Below, one piece after another: positions 35,298-44,621 of a DNA stretch of 49,560 bases (positions within the stretch are counted from its first letter, which is position 1; the number at the start of each line of letters is the position of its first letter). Made by a program: the position numbers and the translations under genes. The stretch is taken from positions 1-49,560 of the forward strand of contig JAJZZH010000115.1 of NCBI GenBank assembly GCA_021797675.1, read 5' to 3'. This stretch comes from Bacillota bacterium. Its GTDB lineage: Bacteria > Bacillota > Sulfobacillia > Sulfobacillales > Sulfobacillaceae. The notes beneath the pieces are model-generated. The model worked only from the letters and a program-made list of their open reading frames with translations, had not been told where the DNA came from and did not search any database.

Positions 35298-36089
35298 CTA
35301 AGCGACGCCATCGCCACCAAATTGATACACGCTGTTCGTCATCACGTTCCACAGCAGATCGCCGTACAATCGGTGCGCCCGCCGGTCGTCATCACTGGCC
35401 CCCATCGCATAGAAGAGGGGAACCAAATGCTCGCGGCGGTGAGGCGGCACCGCCATGGTTGCATTGGGGGCCCTGCGCTCATAGTCCTCCAAGGCGCGCA
35501 GGTCCCACCTCTCCAGATGCTCCGTAAGCCAGCTTTCAAAATCGAGCACCCGCTGCGTAACATCCGGGTCGTTGGGGGTCGCGAGCAGATCGAAGTTGTG
35601 TACGGTGACGCCGCTGCCCACAATCAAAACGGACTCCCGCAAGGTCGACAAGGCCCTGCCCACCGCGTATTGCTGGCTGGGAGCGAGGCTCGGATTCACC
35701 GAAAGCGCGACCACCGGCACGTCCGCGTCGGGATACAGTCGATGGAGAATCGTCCATACGCCATGGTCCAGCTTGCGGTCGTAATCCAAGCTGGCCTCCA
35801 CACCCGCGGAGGCGAGACGTCCGACGATATCCTCGGCCAGTGCCGGATCACCGGCGGGTGCATAGCGCACCTGGTAAAGGATTGCCGGAAATCCCGCAAA
35901 ATCGTGCATGGCCTGATGTTGGCCGGCGGCCGACACCCATTGCTCGGCCGCGGTCCAGTGCGCTGAAAACACAGCGATGGCCCGCGGGCGCGGCAAGGCG
36001 CGCCCGAGATGGTCTAAGAACTGGGCGTAGGCGGTGTCTTCAATCGCAACCATCGGCGAGCCGTGGGCGATGAACAGCGACGGTAGCAT
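35298..36089 (-). CDS. LigB-type extradiol dioxygenase (DODA family, YgiD-like)
   Basis: The 263-residue protein matches the DODA/YgiD class III extradiol dioxygenases: MLPSLFIAHGSPMVAIED at the start (metal His in AHGSP), AIAVFSAHWTAAE with the second His, LDHGVWTILHRLYPDADVPVV, GSGVTVHNFDLL, and the C-terminal REHLVPLFYAMGASDDD. These cleave catechols using Fe(II) or Zn. The ATG at 36089 follows AAGGAGAG; an upstream frame reaches 36164 without family sequence. The natural substrate is unknown. It is in the same direction as, and about 140 bases downstream of, the E2 gene. Confidence 0.88.
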   Translation of the reverse strand: MLPSLFIAHGSPMVAIEDTAYAQFLDHLGRALPRPRAIAVFSAHWTAAEQWVSAAGQHQAMHDFAGFPAILYQVRYAPAGDPALAEDIVGRLASAGVEASLDYDRKLDHGVWTILHRLYPDADVPVVALSVNPSLAPSQQYAVGRALSTLRESVLIVGSGVTVHNFDLLATPNDPDVTQRVLDFESWLTEHLERWDLRALEDYERRAPNATMAVPPHRREHLVPLFYAMGASDDDRRAHRLYGDLLWNVMTNSVYQFGGDGVA

Positions 36090-36230
36090 GGATTCTCTCC
36101 TTGGTCTGCGGTAGCAGTGTCCCTGCGGCCTCGTCGATTCCCGGCCGAATCTCGGGGGGCCCACGCCACGCGCTGATGACCTCGACCATGCGCTCTGAGC
36201 TTAGCCGCCTCGCCGATCTGCCGGGGTTGG

Positions 36231-37376
36231 TCATCGAAGCCTGAGCAGCAGGCGTCCAGGCCGGGAGAGCGATTCTCCCAAAGCATTGAGAAAACGCGCA
36301 GCCTGGACCCCGTCCGCTACCCGATGGTCAAAGGTCAAACTGAGATAGCCCACCTGGCCTGCCTGGACCGCACCGTTTCGAATCACCGGCTCCGCTTGAA
36401 TCCGGTACATGCCGACGATGGCCACCTCAGGCGCATGGATAATTGGCGTGGCGAACAGTCCGCCAAGCCTGCCGCCCGTGGTCACGGTAATCGTCGATCC
36501 GCCGATTTCCTCCGGCCGAAGGCTCCCCTGGCGAATGCCGTCGGCCAGCCGGGCCACCTCCCGAGCGACCTCTAAGACGCTCTTTTCCCCGGCCCGCCGG
36601 ATCACGGGCGCGGCCAGGCCCGCTTCCGTGTCGGTCGCGAATCCGATGTGAATGTCGGGGTATCGGACCAAGCGATCGCCCTGCCACCTAGCATTAAATT
36701 CGGGGTACTCTGGCAAGGTAAGAGCCAGCACTTTTATGAGGAAGGCAACATACGTCACCCTGACGCCGGCACCGTCAGCATCCGGCTTCAACTGATGCTT
36801 GAGCTGAACCAGCTCCGACAGCTCGTACTTTTCCACCACCGTCACGTGGGGAATCTCCCGCCACGCCCGGCTCATCTGCTCGGCTACGCGCCGCCGGGCC
36901 GGGCTCAGACCGCGGTCGGTGGGCGCGTTGGCTTGCTCTTCAGCGCGTTGAGCGCGGACGGCGATGCGCGCGTCGAGCTCGCGGCGAATGTCGTCGGGCA
37001 CAATTCGGCCGTTGGGCCCGGTCCCCCGCACCTGGCCCAAATCGATGCCAGACTCCGCCGCCAGGCGCCGGGTGTAAGGCGCCGCCATCGGCGCTGCCGA
37101 AGGGCTGCGATTGGCTTTCGGCAGCTCTTCGGCCGTCGCCTCGCCGTCGGCGGCGATTACCACCAGGGTCGACCCCACGGCAACCGTCTCTCCCGGGTCC
37201 CCATGCAGGCTAACGATCGTCCCCGCGGCGGGCGCCGGTAATTCGACCACCGCCTTATCCGTCTCCACTTCCACCAAGGGCTGGTCCAGTTCCACCCGCT
37301 GGCCAACCTCCACCAGCCACCGGACAATTTCCCCCTCCGTGGTCCCTTCCCCGACATCCGGCAATTGAAATTCCAT
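36231..37376 (-). CDS. 2-oxoacid dehydrogenase E2 (dihydrolipoyl acyltransferase)
   Basis: The E2 core subunit has 381 residues. It has one lipoyl domain with the modified Lys at about residue 41 (VEVETDKAVVELPAP), a peripheral subunit-binding domain (APYTRRLAAESGIDLGQVRG, TGPNGRIVPDDI), and a catalytic domain ending in LTFDHRVADGVQAARFL with the H-x-x-x-D-G active site. ATG at 37376 follows AGAGAGGA. It is the last gene of E1alpha-E1beta-E2. Without E3 next to it, the complex must use another dihydrolipoyl dehydrogenase. Pyruvate, branched-chain or acetoin substrates are all possible. Confidence 0.92.
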   Translation of the reverse strand: MEFQLPDVGEGTTEGEIVRWLVEVGQRVELDQPLVEVETDKAVVELPAPAAGTIVSLHGDPGETVAVGSTLVVIAADGEATAEELPKANRSPSAAPMAAPYTRRLAAESGIDLGQVRGTGPNGRIVPDDIRRELDARIAVRAQRAEEQANAPTDRGLSPARRRVAEQMSRAWREIPHVTVVEKYELSELVQLKHQLKPDADGAGVRVTYVAFLIKVLALTLPEYPEFNARWQGDRLVRYPDIHIGFATDTEAGLAAPVIRRAGEKSVLEVAREVARLADGIRQGSLRPEEIGGSTITVTTGGRLGGLFATPIIHAPEVAIVGMYRIQAEPVIRNGAVQAGQVGYLSLTFDHRVADGVQAARFLNALGESLSRPGRLLLRLR

Positions 37377-37390
37377 CGATTTCGTCCTCT

Positions 37391-38368
37391 CTAATCCTGC
37401 AGCACTTGGCGGATTGCCCGCATCACCCGCGATGGAGTCGGCAGGTACACGTCTTCCCAAGCATATGGGGGATAGGGTACGTCGTACGCAGCGACCCTGC
37501 GGATCGGCGCCTTCAGCCACCAAAAGGCGTGCTCCTGAATAACGCTCACCACCTCACCGCCGAGACCAGCGGTGCGCGGTGCCTCGTGCACCACCACGGC
37601 GCGTCCGGTCTTGCGCACGGATTCGGCGATCATTGCCTCGTCCATCGGCTTGAGGCTACGCAGGTCGACCACTTCCACCGACACTCCGTCCCCGGCCATC
37701 GCCTCGGCCGTCTGCAGTGCGAGATGCGTCATGGCTCCCCAACTGATTAGGCTGACATCGCTGCCCGTGCGCGCCAGACGCGCGGGTCCAATGCGGACGC
37801 GATAGAGATCCGCCGGCACCTCGGCCCTCCCCAGGCGGTACAGGCGGATGGGTTCCAGGAAGATAACCGGATCCGGGTCCTCGATGGCGGCTACCAAGAG
37901 CCCCTTGGCGTCATAGGGAGTGCTGGGCACGACCACCTTAATCCCCGCCGTATGAACCAGGGGCGCCTCGGCGGAATCGGCGTGCTGCTCCGGCGCTCGG
38001 ATTCCGCCCCCATAGGGAATGCGCACGACTAGGGGTACCCGGAACTTGCCGCGGCTACGCTGGCCCAAGCGCCCGAGGTGGGAGAAGATTTGGTTGAGGG
38101 CGGGATATAAAAATCCCATAAATTGGATCTCGGCCACCGGTCGGAGACCACCGATGGCCATCCCGATGGCTGAGCCAACGATGGCCGATTCGGCAAGGGG
38201 GGTGTCCATCACCCGCTCAGCGCCATACGTTTCCCAAAGCCCGGCGGTCACGCGAAACACGCCCCCGTTCTGGCCGACATCTTCACCCAGGATAACCAGC
38301 CTGGGTTCGGTGTTCATCATCTGCCCCAGGGCCTGATTGAGTGCCGTCGCCATGTTAATTGCGGGCAT
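37391..38368 (-). CDS. 2-oxoacid dehydrogenase E1 beta subunit
   Basis: The 325-residue protein shows the E1-beta pattern: ALNQALGQMMNTEPRLVILG, GEDVGQNGGVFRVTAGL, DTPLAESAIVGSAIGMA, IPYGGGIRAPEQHADS, and the C-terminal VVHEAPRTAGLGGEVVSVI. It forms the heterotetramer with E1 alpha. ATG at 38368 follows GAGGAGG. Its start lies inside the end of the E1-alpha gene (14-base overlap), indicating coupled expression. Confidence 0.93.
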   Translation of the reverse strand: MPAINMATALNQALGQMMNTEPRLVILGEDVGQNGGVFRVTAGLWETYGAERVMDTPLAESAIVGSAIGMAIGGLRPVAEIQFMGFLYPALNQIFSHLGRLGQRSRGKFRVPLVVRIPYGGGIRAPEQHADSAEAPLVHTAGIKVVVPSTPYDAKGLLVAAIEDPDPVIFLEPIRLYRLGRAEVPADLYRVRIGPARLARTGSDVSLISWGAMTHLALQTAEAMAGDGVSVEVVDLRSLKPMDEAMIAESVRKTGRAVVVHEAPRTAGLGGEVVSVIQEHAFWWLKAPIRRVAAYDVPYPPYAWEDVYLPTPSRVMRAIRQVLQD

Positions 38369-39407
38369 CTGGGGCCTCCTCTTCAGCCAAATCTTCCATC
38401 TGGGCGGCGAGCGCATCCGGTACTTCGGCATAGACCGAATCGAACATGGCCTCCTTGCGCACCGGCGGGGAATTCAGGGCTTCCTCGACCGCCCGATTGA
38501 CCCGCTGCCGAGCCTCGGCCCAGATGGCCGGGGGTTCCTCCACGGTCATGACCCCGCGTTGGACCAAGTACTGGGCCAGGCGCACCAGCGGATCGTTGTC
38601 GCCCGTCCACGGAGCCAGGCTTTCCGGGGGGCGGTAGCGCGTGGGATCATCTGCTGTCGTGTGCGGTCCGATGCGATACGTCAGCGCTTCGATCATCGTG
38701 GGCCCGCCGTCCCCCAGCGCCCGTTCCCTGGCCTCTGCAACGACTTGGTAACAGGCCAGGGCATCGTTCCCATCTACCCGCACACCGTGCACCCCGTAGG
38801 CCTGCGATTTCTGGACCAAGGTCGGGGTAGCCGTTTGTCGGGACACCGGTACCGAAATCGCCCATCCGTTGTTTTGGCAGAAAAAAATAACCGGGGCCTT
38901 AAAAACTCCGGCAAAATTTAACGCTTCGTGAAAATCTCCCTCGGAGGTGCCGCCGTCACCAAAGTAGGCAATGGCCACCCGCTCTTCCCCCAACCGACGG
39001 CAAGCCATCGCCAACCCGACCGCATGCGGCAAGTGCGAGCTAATCGGAATCGAACTCGGCAGCACAAACGCCTCGCCATCGATGCTGCTGCCCTTGCCCA
39101 TGGCAAATAACACAACGTGGTGAAAGGGCACGCCGTGCATGAACAGAGCGCCGTGATCGCGATACGAGGGCGCCATCCAGTCGTCCTTGGACAACGCTGC
39201 CGCCGACCCGATCTCGGCCGCCTCCTGACCGATGGAAGGGGGAAAGGTACCTACCCGTCCCTGCCGCTGAAGGGTAATCGTCTTTTCGTCGAACGTCCGC
39301 AGAAGCACCATTTGGGCGTAGATGCGTTTGGCCACCTCGGCCTCAACCCGGTCGGGATGATTGGCGCCGTCGCCGATTACCCGGTATAAGGGCCACTCTT
39401 CCGCCAC
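38355..39407 (-). CDS. 2-oxoacid dehydrogenase E1 alpha subunit
   Basis: The 350-residue protein has the thiamine diphosphate motif in YFGDGGTSEGDFHEALNFAG followed by FFCQNN (G-D-G...N-N), and IGQEAAEIGSAAAL, DWMAPSYRDHGALF, YRIGPHTTADDPTRYR, the phosphorylation-loop-like segment of E1 alpha. It decarboxylates a 2-oxoacid. The start is GTG at 39407 after AGAAGGAGGG. It is the first gene of the E1alpha-E1beta-E2 operon. Sequence does not by itself separate pyruvate from branched-chain or acetoin dehydrogenase. Confidence 0.93.
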   Translation of the reverse strand: MAEEWPLYRVIGDGANHPDRVEAEVAKRIYAQMVLLRTFDEKTITLQRQGRVGTFPPSIGQEAAEIGSAAALSKDDWMAPSYRDHGALFMHGVPFHHVVLFAMGKGSSIDGEAFVLPSSIPISSHLPHAVGLAMACRRLGEERVAIAYFGDGGTSEGDFHEALNFAGVFKAPVIFFCQNNGWAISVPVSRQTATPTLVQKSQAYGVHGVRVDGNDALACYQVVAEARERALGDGGPTMIEALTYRIGPHTTADDPTRYRPPESLAPWTGDNDPLVRLAQYLVQRGVMTVEEPPAIWAEARQRVNRAVEEALNSPPVRKEAMFDSVYAEVPDALAAQMEDLAEEEAPDARN

Positions 39408-40071
39408 CCTTGACCCTCCTTCTCTACGGCTGTCGCCGTTGCGGCTTTCCTAGTATCCATTGCCAGTTCCCACAATATCCTGTCGAGCCACGCTCCGTCA
39501 ATTATGCCTACGTCCTCCAACCGGCACGATGCTTCCCGGGCCCCGGGCGCCAGCACCTGAATCAGGGCAGGCCAGGGCGTCGCCCAGTATGGGACCCTGT
39601 CCTTGTCGTGTACAATAGAGAGGGCACCGCGCCCTTGGTTGCGTCTGCCATCATCCCTGGGCTGGCCACCGAGACGGCCGACCCGGACGGTGTGCCCCCC
39701 ATGGACACGACGGTCCTGGGCTCGCCCGACATCGGCGGAAGATTGCGCCCGTAAAACGCCCGACGCTAGGACATGCAACGGTAGGAGCGGCATCCCAAAT
39801 GGGTAGTCCAAACCCACCCCAAAAACACGGGGCGGCGGGGTACCTCGGAGCATGGTTGGATATCCTCGGAACGCCCCCAGAACGCGGGGACGGCCGACAG
39901 CAGGAGGAAATCCTGGGTTCGGGACACGAAAAGGTCGGGGCACACCTCGTGCGGCAGCTCAGTCGTGCAACGCGACCCGTTCCTCTAGTCTTGCACGGAG
40001 GCAGCAGACCATTCACGGAAGGGGGAAGCCCTAGGTCGGTAGGAATTGGCGGGACCGCCGGGCGAAATCTG
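39408..40071. other. Intergenic region between the E1-alpha gene and the second FlK-like gene
   Basis: No supported gene. A minus-strand frame near 39600-39430 reads somewhat like protein (VPYWATPWPALIQVLAPG, then ILWELAMDTRKAATATA) but has no start signal and runs upstream into unrelated sequence; it may be a remnant. A TACAAT at 39611-39616 could be the -10 box of a plus-strand promoter, although no good -35 is visible. Confidence 0.35.
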
Positions 40072-40461
40072 GTGAAAAGCGGTTTAGTCCGCGGCATGGC
40101 GGCAACCGTCCAAACTCGCGTTGCCGACGACATGGTGGCCCGTTTAGGCGGGCAGCGCGTGCATCCCGTATTGGGCACCGCACAGTTGATAGAATGGATG
40201 GAGTGGGCAGGGCGGAAATTGATCTTGCCCTATCTGGAAGCCGACGAAGATGCCATTGGCTACCGAATTGAGGTGGTGCATCTGAAACCGTGCCGAGTCG
40301 GGGACTCCTTCACCGCAACCGCCGAATTTCGCGCCGTCGAGGGGAATCGGGTGATCGCCGAGGTCTATGCCGATGGCCCGCGCGGACGGCTCGGCCAGGG
40401 CCAATTCGTTCAAGTGGTCTTGCCGCGTTCAACGCTGGAAGCCCAATGGAACCCGTCGTAG
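40072..40461 (+). CDS. FlK-like hotdog thioesterase, second copy
   Basis: The 129-residue protein is similar in layout to the product at 9378: start VKSGLVRGMAATVQTRVADD, LGTAQLIEWMEWAG, EVVHLKPCRVGDSF, and a final strand GRLGQGQFVQVVL. Thr, Glu and His at the FlK catalytic positions are kept. GTG at 40072 is chosen because the M/V-K-x-G-L start is typical of the family, though no strong ribosome site precedes it. The substrate is unknown; a role for acyl-CoA linked to the neighbouring E1-E2 operon is possible. Confidence 0.75.
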   Translation: MKSGLVRGMAATVQTRVADDMVARLGGQRVHPVLGTAQLIEWMEWAGRKLILPYLEADEDAIGYRIEVVHLKPCRVGDSFTATAEFRAVEGNRVIAEVYADGPRGRLGQGQFVQVVLPRSTLEAQWNPS

Positions 40462-40669
40462 CGCGGCTCCAGCCACCTCGGAAAAAGCTGTGTCCGTCGA
40501 TGCCCACCCGCATACCGAGGCATTCCGGGAGAATGCGGACCCAGTGGCCGTCTCTCCTAGGCGATCGTTATCCCCACTGAGATCAACCAACAAGGAGGAT
40601 TGGCAGCGCCATCCCGAGCGGGCAAGGTTGCGGATTTGGCCCGAAGGGAATTGGCGTTGCGATGATTCG

Positions 40670-41869
40670 ATGCACAAATCACCCAAGCCTTCCCGGTGGC
40701 AGCTGAGCACCCAATTGGTCCATGCCGGCGAGCGGCTCCCGGCGGTTCCCGGCCTGCCCACCGTTCACCCCATCTCTATGAGCAACACCTACGTGGCGCC
40801 TCCCGAGGTGATGGACGCAATATTGGGCGGGGCTCCTGGGTATACCTATGGTCGTCACCACAATCCCACCGTTGACGCCCTCACGCACGCCATGGCCGCG
40901 CTGGAAGAAGGGGAGGCAGCCCTGGCCTACGCCTCCGGCATGGCGGCCATTCACGCCGCGTTGACGGGGATGGATCTGCGGCCCGGTGACGCCCTGTTGC
41001 TCAGCCGCGATCTCTATGGAGCCAGCCTCAATCTAGTCGATCAGCTGTTTCGCCCGCTTGGCATCCAGGCGGCTACCGCCGATCTGACCGATTTGGCGGC
41101 CGCCGAAACAGCCCTCTCGGAGCTTCATCCGCGAGCCCTGTTGTTCGAACTGATTTCCAACCCACTCTTGCGCATCCTCAATGGTCCGGCGCTAACCGAA
41201 TTAGCCCACCGCTACGGTGCCCGGGTCATCGTCGACAATACCTTCACCACGCCGTTATTGGCGCAGCCGTTAACCTATGGTGCAGACATGGTGGTCCACA
41301 GCGCGACCAAATATCTAGGCGGCCACGGCGACGCCATCGGCGGAATCTTGGTCACCCGCGCGGAATTCTATGAGCCGTTGCATGGTCAACAAAAACTGCT
41401 GGGCACGATTTTGGGCCCGTTTGAAGCTTGGCTGATTCACCGTGGCCTCAAGACCCTGGACTTGCGCTTTCGCCGCCAGTGCCACAATGCAGGGAAACTC
41501 GCCGCCCACCTGGCCGATTCGGGCCGTTTCCTGGCCGTCCATTATCCGGCACTGCCTTCCCATCCCGAATCCAGCCGACTGCGCACCTGCTTCCCGACCG
41601 GTGAGGCCGGCGCCGTGGTCACGGTGGAGCTTGACGGCGGGAAAGAGCGTGTGTTTCGCTTTCTTAAGGCCCTCGAACTCGTGGTTCCGGCAACAACCAT
41701 CGGCGACGTCTACACGCTCGCCCTGTATCCGGCGATGGCTTCGCATCGTTCGCAGAGCCCTGCCGAACGCCAGGCGATGGGGATTACCGATGGTATGGTC
41801 CGCATCGCGGTTGGTATTGAGGCCTGGGAGGACATTGCGCAAGATATTTTACACGCCGCGTCGACGTGA
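40670..41869 (+). CDS. Cys/Met-metabolism PLP enzyme (cystathionine gamma-synthase/lyase family)
   Basis: This 399-residue fold-type I PLP enzyme has TQLVHAGERL at the start, SNTYVAPPEVMD, YGRHHNPTVDALTHAMAALE, the cofactor Lys K214 in HSATKYLGGHGDA, and VDNTFTTPLLAQPL. The end is MVRIAVGIEAWEDIAQDI. It could make cystathionine from O-acetyl/succinyl-homoserine (MetB), cleave cystathionine (MetC/CGL) or cleave methionine (MGL). ATG at 40670 is used; no ideal ribosome site stands before it, and AAGGAGG at 40590-40596 is too far upstream to serve it. Confidence 0.87.
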   Translation: MHKSPKPSRWQLSTQLVHAGERLPAVPGLPTVHPISMSNTYVAPPEVMDAILGGAPGYTYGRHHNPTVDALTHAMAALEEGEAALAYASGMAAIHAALTGMDLRPGDALLLSRDLYGASLNLVDQLFRPLGIQAATADLTDLAAAETALSELHPRALLFELISNPLLRILNGPALTELAHRYGARVIVDNTFTTPLLAQPLTYGADMVVHSATKYLGGHGDAIGGILVTRAEFYEPLHGQQKLLGTILGPFEAWLIHRGLKTLDLRFRRQCHNAGKLAAHLADSGRFLAVHYPALPSHPESSRLRTCFPTGEAGAVVTVELDGGKERVFRFLKALELVVPATTIGDVYTLALYPAMASHRSQSPAERQAMGITDGMVRIAVGIEAWEDIAQDILHAAST

Positions 41870-42359
41870 CCATGACAGCACCGACGATGAGGCATCGACG
41901 CCAAAGGCGGCCGGGCTGCCGCGCTGAAGGGGTTCACAGCGCGACCCGTTGGCTGGTCACACGGTGGGCGGCGCCACGGTGCATGCCGGCGGTGTCGGAA
42001 ACGTCGCGCCTCCGCCGATTCCGTGAGCCAAGCCGTCAGCCCCCGAAACACACTGGGAATGGCCAGCACGCCCGCGGCAGGACCCAAGGCGAGGGAAATC
42101 GCCATCTCCACCGGAGGCCTCTGGCCGCCGGGCCGTCGCCCGGGGCGGCCTCCGGATAGCCGAGGCAGGATATTCCCGGTCGAGCTGCTCCCCCTGGCGC
42201 ACCAGGGCGCGGACGGCCCGCCGCCCCGCCCTCGGAAGCCGAGAGGCTCGGATGGCCTGGAGTCCCGTCGTTTCGGTACCACCGGGCACGCCCTGGTCGG
42301 GGCATGGTATGGTGAAAGGAAGCAATCCGTCGCGACGCCTTGGGCGAGGAGGAGAAGAT
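41870..42359. other. Intergenic region, no supported gene
   Basis: Long high-GC frames occur on both strands but look like composition artefacts. Two minus-strand frames are weakly protein-like (ALVRQGEQLDREYP, then VEMAISLALGPAAGVLAIP) and might be a decayed gene. GAGGAGGAGAAG near 42345 is the ribosome binding site for the next gene. Confidence 0.35.
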
Positions 42360-42704
42360 ATGGGATTTGGGCCACGCTTGCCCGACCGTGACGCGGCGGT
42401 GCAGGCCATTATGGACATTGTTTCCTTGTTATATCCGGAACGGGCAACCCCCTCCGCGCTAGCCGTCTTGTCCACGATTGCGCGGGCGCTCTTGACGGCC
42501 GGCGAACCCTTGGCATTCCAAGCAATAGCCCGCTTTTTGAACGATCCCGACTGGCGGCAGACCGTCTTAAAGCGCGTCCCGGATCAAGCTTCGATCTGGT
42601 CCGCCCACGCCGGACAAGCCATCGATCCCGCTGACCTCGACATCGATTTCGCATGGCTCTTGCGGGACCGCTTAAGCGCTCAAGTCGACCGCGGGTCCGC
42701 CTAA
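42360..42704 (+). CDS. Hypothetical protein (114 aa)
   Basis: A strong ribosome binding site (GAGGAGGAGAAG) precedes ATG at 42360. The protein is small, acidic and helical (AAVQAIMDIVSLLYPERA, then ALLTAGEPLAFQAIARFL), without membrane or zinc-binding motifs. It may be a small adaptor or regulator; no family is recognised. A longer upstream frame to 42252 lacks such features. Confidence 0.6.
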   Translation: MGFGPRLPDRDAAVQAIMDIVSLLYPERATPSALAVLSTIARALLTAGEPLAFQAIARFLNDPDWRQTVLKRVPDQASIWSAHAGQAIDPADLDIDFAWLLRDRLSAQVDRGSA

Positions 42705-42872
42705 GCCTTAAAAAACCATGCAATCGCCTCGTTGGTCGGCGGTGGGCCATGTAGCAGGATATTTTCCCCTCCGTGTCGAAGGAACGGCTATCCCAAAGAG
42801 GGAGGGCGGCCCCGCCGGCGGCGGTATCGCAGGTCGCTATGCGCTACGCCTCGGCGGAAAGGAGATACGCCG

Positions 42873-43664
42873 TTGAATCAAGGATTTAACCTGACTCACG
42901 TGATCGTCGATCATCGGATGCGGGGGATTGCCCTGCCGCCTATACCGGGCCCGGCGATCCCCGCCGATCTGACCGCAGCCTATGCGATGCAGCGCGACGT
43001 GCGCGATCAGTTGATGCAAAACCAGTGGGGCCGGCCCTTAGGCTACAAGATTGGATGCACCACGCCTGTCATGCAACAGGTGGTGGGAGTGCCCCATCCC
43101 TGTTACGGCACCATTTTCGACACCACCGTCCACCCCAGCGGGGCGACGCTTTCCTTGGCCCGTTATCACCGGTTGGGGATTGAATGTGAAATTGCCGTGC
43201 GGGTGGGGGAAGACCTTCCCCAGCGCGACCTCCCTTATGACGAAACCTCGGTGGCGTCGGCCGCGGACACGTATTTGCCTGCCATGGAACTTGTCGACGA
43301 CCGCTACCCTGCCCTGCCCTCCCCCGACCCCCGAATCTTTGTCGCCGACGACTTCTATGGGGCGGGCGCGGTTTTGGGCGAGCCTGCCCCGCTGGCAGCC
43401 GATACGTTGGCGGAGGTTGAGGCTCATCTGATGGTGGACGGCCAGGAAGTGGGCAGCGGAAAGGGTGCCCTGGTGATGGGACATCCGCTGCGGGCATTGG
43501 CCTGGCTGGCCAATACCCTCAACCAGCAGGGAGCCCAGCTCCGGCAGGGCGACTTGGTTCTGCTGGGCAGCCTCGTGGCTACCTATTGGATCGCACCCGG
43601 TCAGCACACGGTGGAGGCGATTCATCGCCCGCTCGGCCGCGTAGCCGCCCGTCTCGTCCCGTAA
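42873..43664 (+). CDS. 2-keto-4-pentenoate hydratase-like protein
   Basis: The 263-residue protein matches the MhpD/BphH family of vinylpyruvate hydratases and oxalocrotonate decarboxylases: GYKIGCTTPVMQQVVGVPHP, then a metal-site-like ECEIAVRVGEDLP, AMELVDDRYP, and DFYGAGAVLG, and the later strand NQQGAQLRQGDLVLLGS. The family acts in meta-cleavage of catechols. TTG at 42873 follows AAAGGAG by eight bases. The LigB dioxygenase at 35298 is a possible but distant partner. Confidence 0.85.
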   Translation: MNQGFNLTHVIVDHRMRGIALPPIPGPAIPADLTAAYAMQRDVRDQLMQNQWGRPLGYKIGCTTPVMQQVVGVPHPCYGTIFDTTVHPSGATLSLARYHRLGIECEIAVRVGEDLPQRDLPYDETSVASAADTYLPAMELVDDRYPALPSPDPRIFVADDFYGAGAVLGEPAPLAADTLAEVEAHLMVDGQEVGSGKGALVMGHPLRALAWLANTLNQQGAQLRQGDLVLLGSLVATYWIAPGQHTVEAIHRPLGRVAARLVP

Positions 43665-43729
43665 GGGTTGGCTGCCCCCGCTTGACGGGCTAGCGACGGT
43701 CGGCCAAGATATGGCGAGGGAGATGAGAC

Positions 43730-44563
43730 ATGCGCATCGGATGCCACGTTAGCGTCGCCAAAGGTTATGCCTCGGCGGTTCGCGATGCCCACGCGCTGGG
43801 GGCGGAGGGGTTGCAATACTTCACCAAGAATCCGCGAGGATTTCGCGGCCAAAAGGCGTTGGATCACGCCGACGCTGAGCGCGGGCGCGCGTTGATGCGA
43901 GAATGGGACATGGTTTCGGTAGGGCATGCTCCCTATCTCATCAACCTCGCCAGTCCGGACGATGATCTCTTTCGCTTGTCCGTGGATGCTTTCACGCAAG
44001 ACTTGATCATCGGCCAAGCTCGCGGCAGCTTCGGCGTCGTAGTCCATTGCGGCAAGCCTAAGGCCCAGGGACTGGAGTATGGCATCCAGAGAATGCAGGA
44101 GGGGATTCGGCAGGTGTTGGCGAACGGGGTGCCCGAAGACATTTGGATCTTGTTGGAGAACACCGCCGGCCAAGGTTCCGAAATTGGTTATACGATTGAT
44201 CAGTTGCTGGCGATCGCAGAACCTTTTGCCGCCCAGCAGGTGGGATTTTGCCTTGACACCCAACATGCGTTTGCTGCTGGCATGTACCATCCCAAGGATC
44301 CCGCGGAGCCTTCCAGGATCAGCGATCCAAGCTTCCGAGACCGCCTGCGCGCGATTCATTTCAACGACAGCAAGGTGGCCGCCGGGGCCAGAAAGGACCG
44401 GCACGAACTGATTGGCCGGGGGACGCTGGGGGAGACGATGTTGAAGGCCATATTAACCGACCCCAAGTTGGCCGACCTTCCCTTTTTCCTGGAAACCCCG
44501 GTCGCCAAGCAGTCGCAATATGCCGATGAAATTCGGCGCTGTCGGCAGTTCATGTCATCCTGA
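43730..44563 (+). CDS. nfo: Endonuclease IV (AP endonuclease)
   Basis: Nfo nicks DNA 5' of abasic sites, using a trinuclear zinc centre. The 277-residue length and motifs agree: RIGCHVSVAKGYASAVRDA, QYFTKNPRGFRG, VVVHCGKPKAQG, LLENTAGQGSEIGYTI (metal Glu), GFCLDTQHAFAAGM, AIHFNDSKVAAGARKDRH and a further HELIGRGTLG. The start ATG is preceded by GGCGAGGGAGATGAGAC. It is a DNA-repair gene not far from the XPB operon, but not in the same transcript. Confidence 0.95.
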   Translation: MRIGCHVSVAKGYASAVRDAHALGAEGLQYFTKNPRGFRGQKALDHADAERGRALMREWDMVSVGHAPYLINLASPDDDLFRLSVDAFTQDLIIGQARGSFGVVVHCGKPKAQGLEYGIQRMQEGIRQVLANGVPEDIWILLENTAGQGSEIGYTIDQLLAIAEPFAAQQVGFCLDTQHAFAAGMYHPKDPAEPSRISDPSFRDRLRAIHFNDSKVAAGARKDRHELIGRGTLGETMLKAILTDPKLADLPFFLETPVAKQSQYADEIRRCRQFMSS

Positions 44564-44621
44564 TCGGCCGATCTACCCTTTGATGCCTTTTGATCAACGA
44601 CGGAGAGGACTTCCTGAACGT

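Noticed and set aside
39377-39943. 188-codon minus-strand frame upstream of the E1-alpha gene
   Set aside because: Only its last third looks protein-like; there is no start signal and no recognised domain, so it is noted as a possible remnant only.
41957-42475. Minus-strand frames upstream of the 114-aa gene
   Set aside because: Weakly protein-like in two different frames but with no domain or start signal; they also overlap the well supported plus-strand gene.
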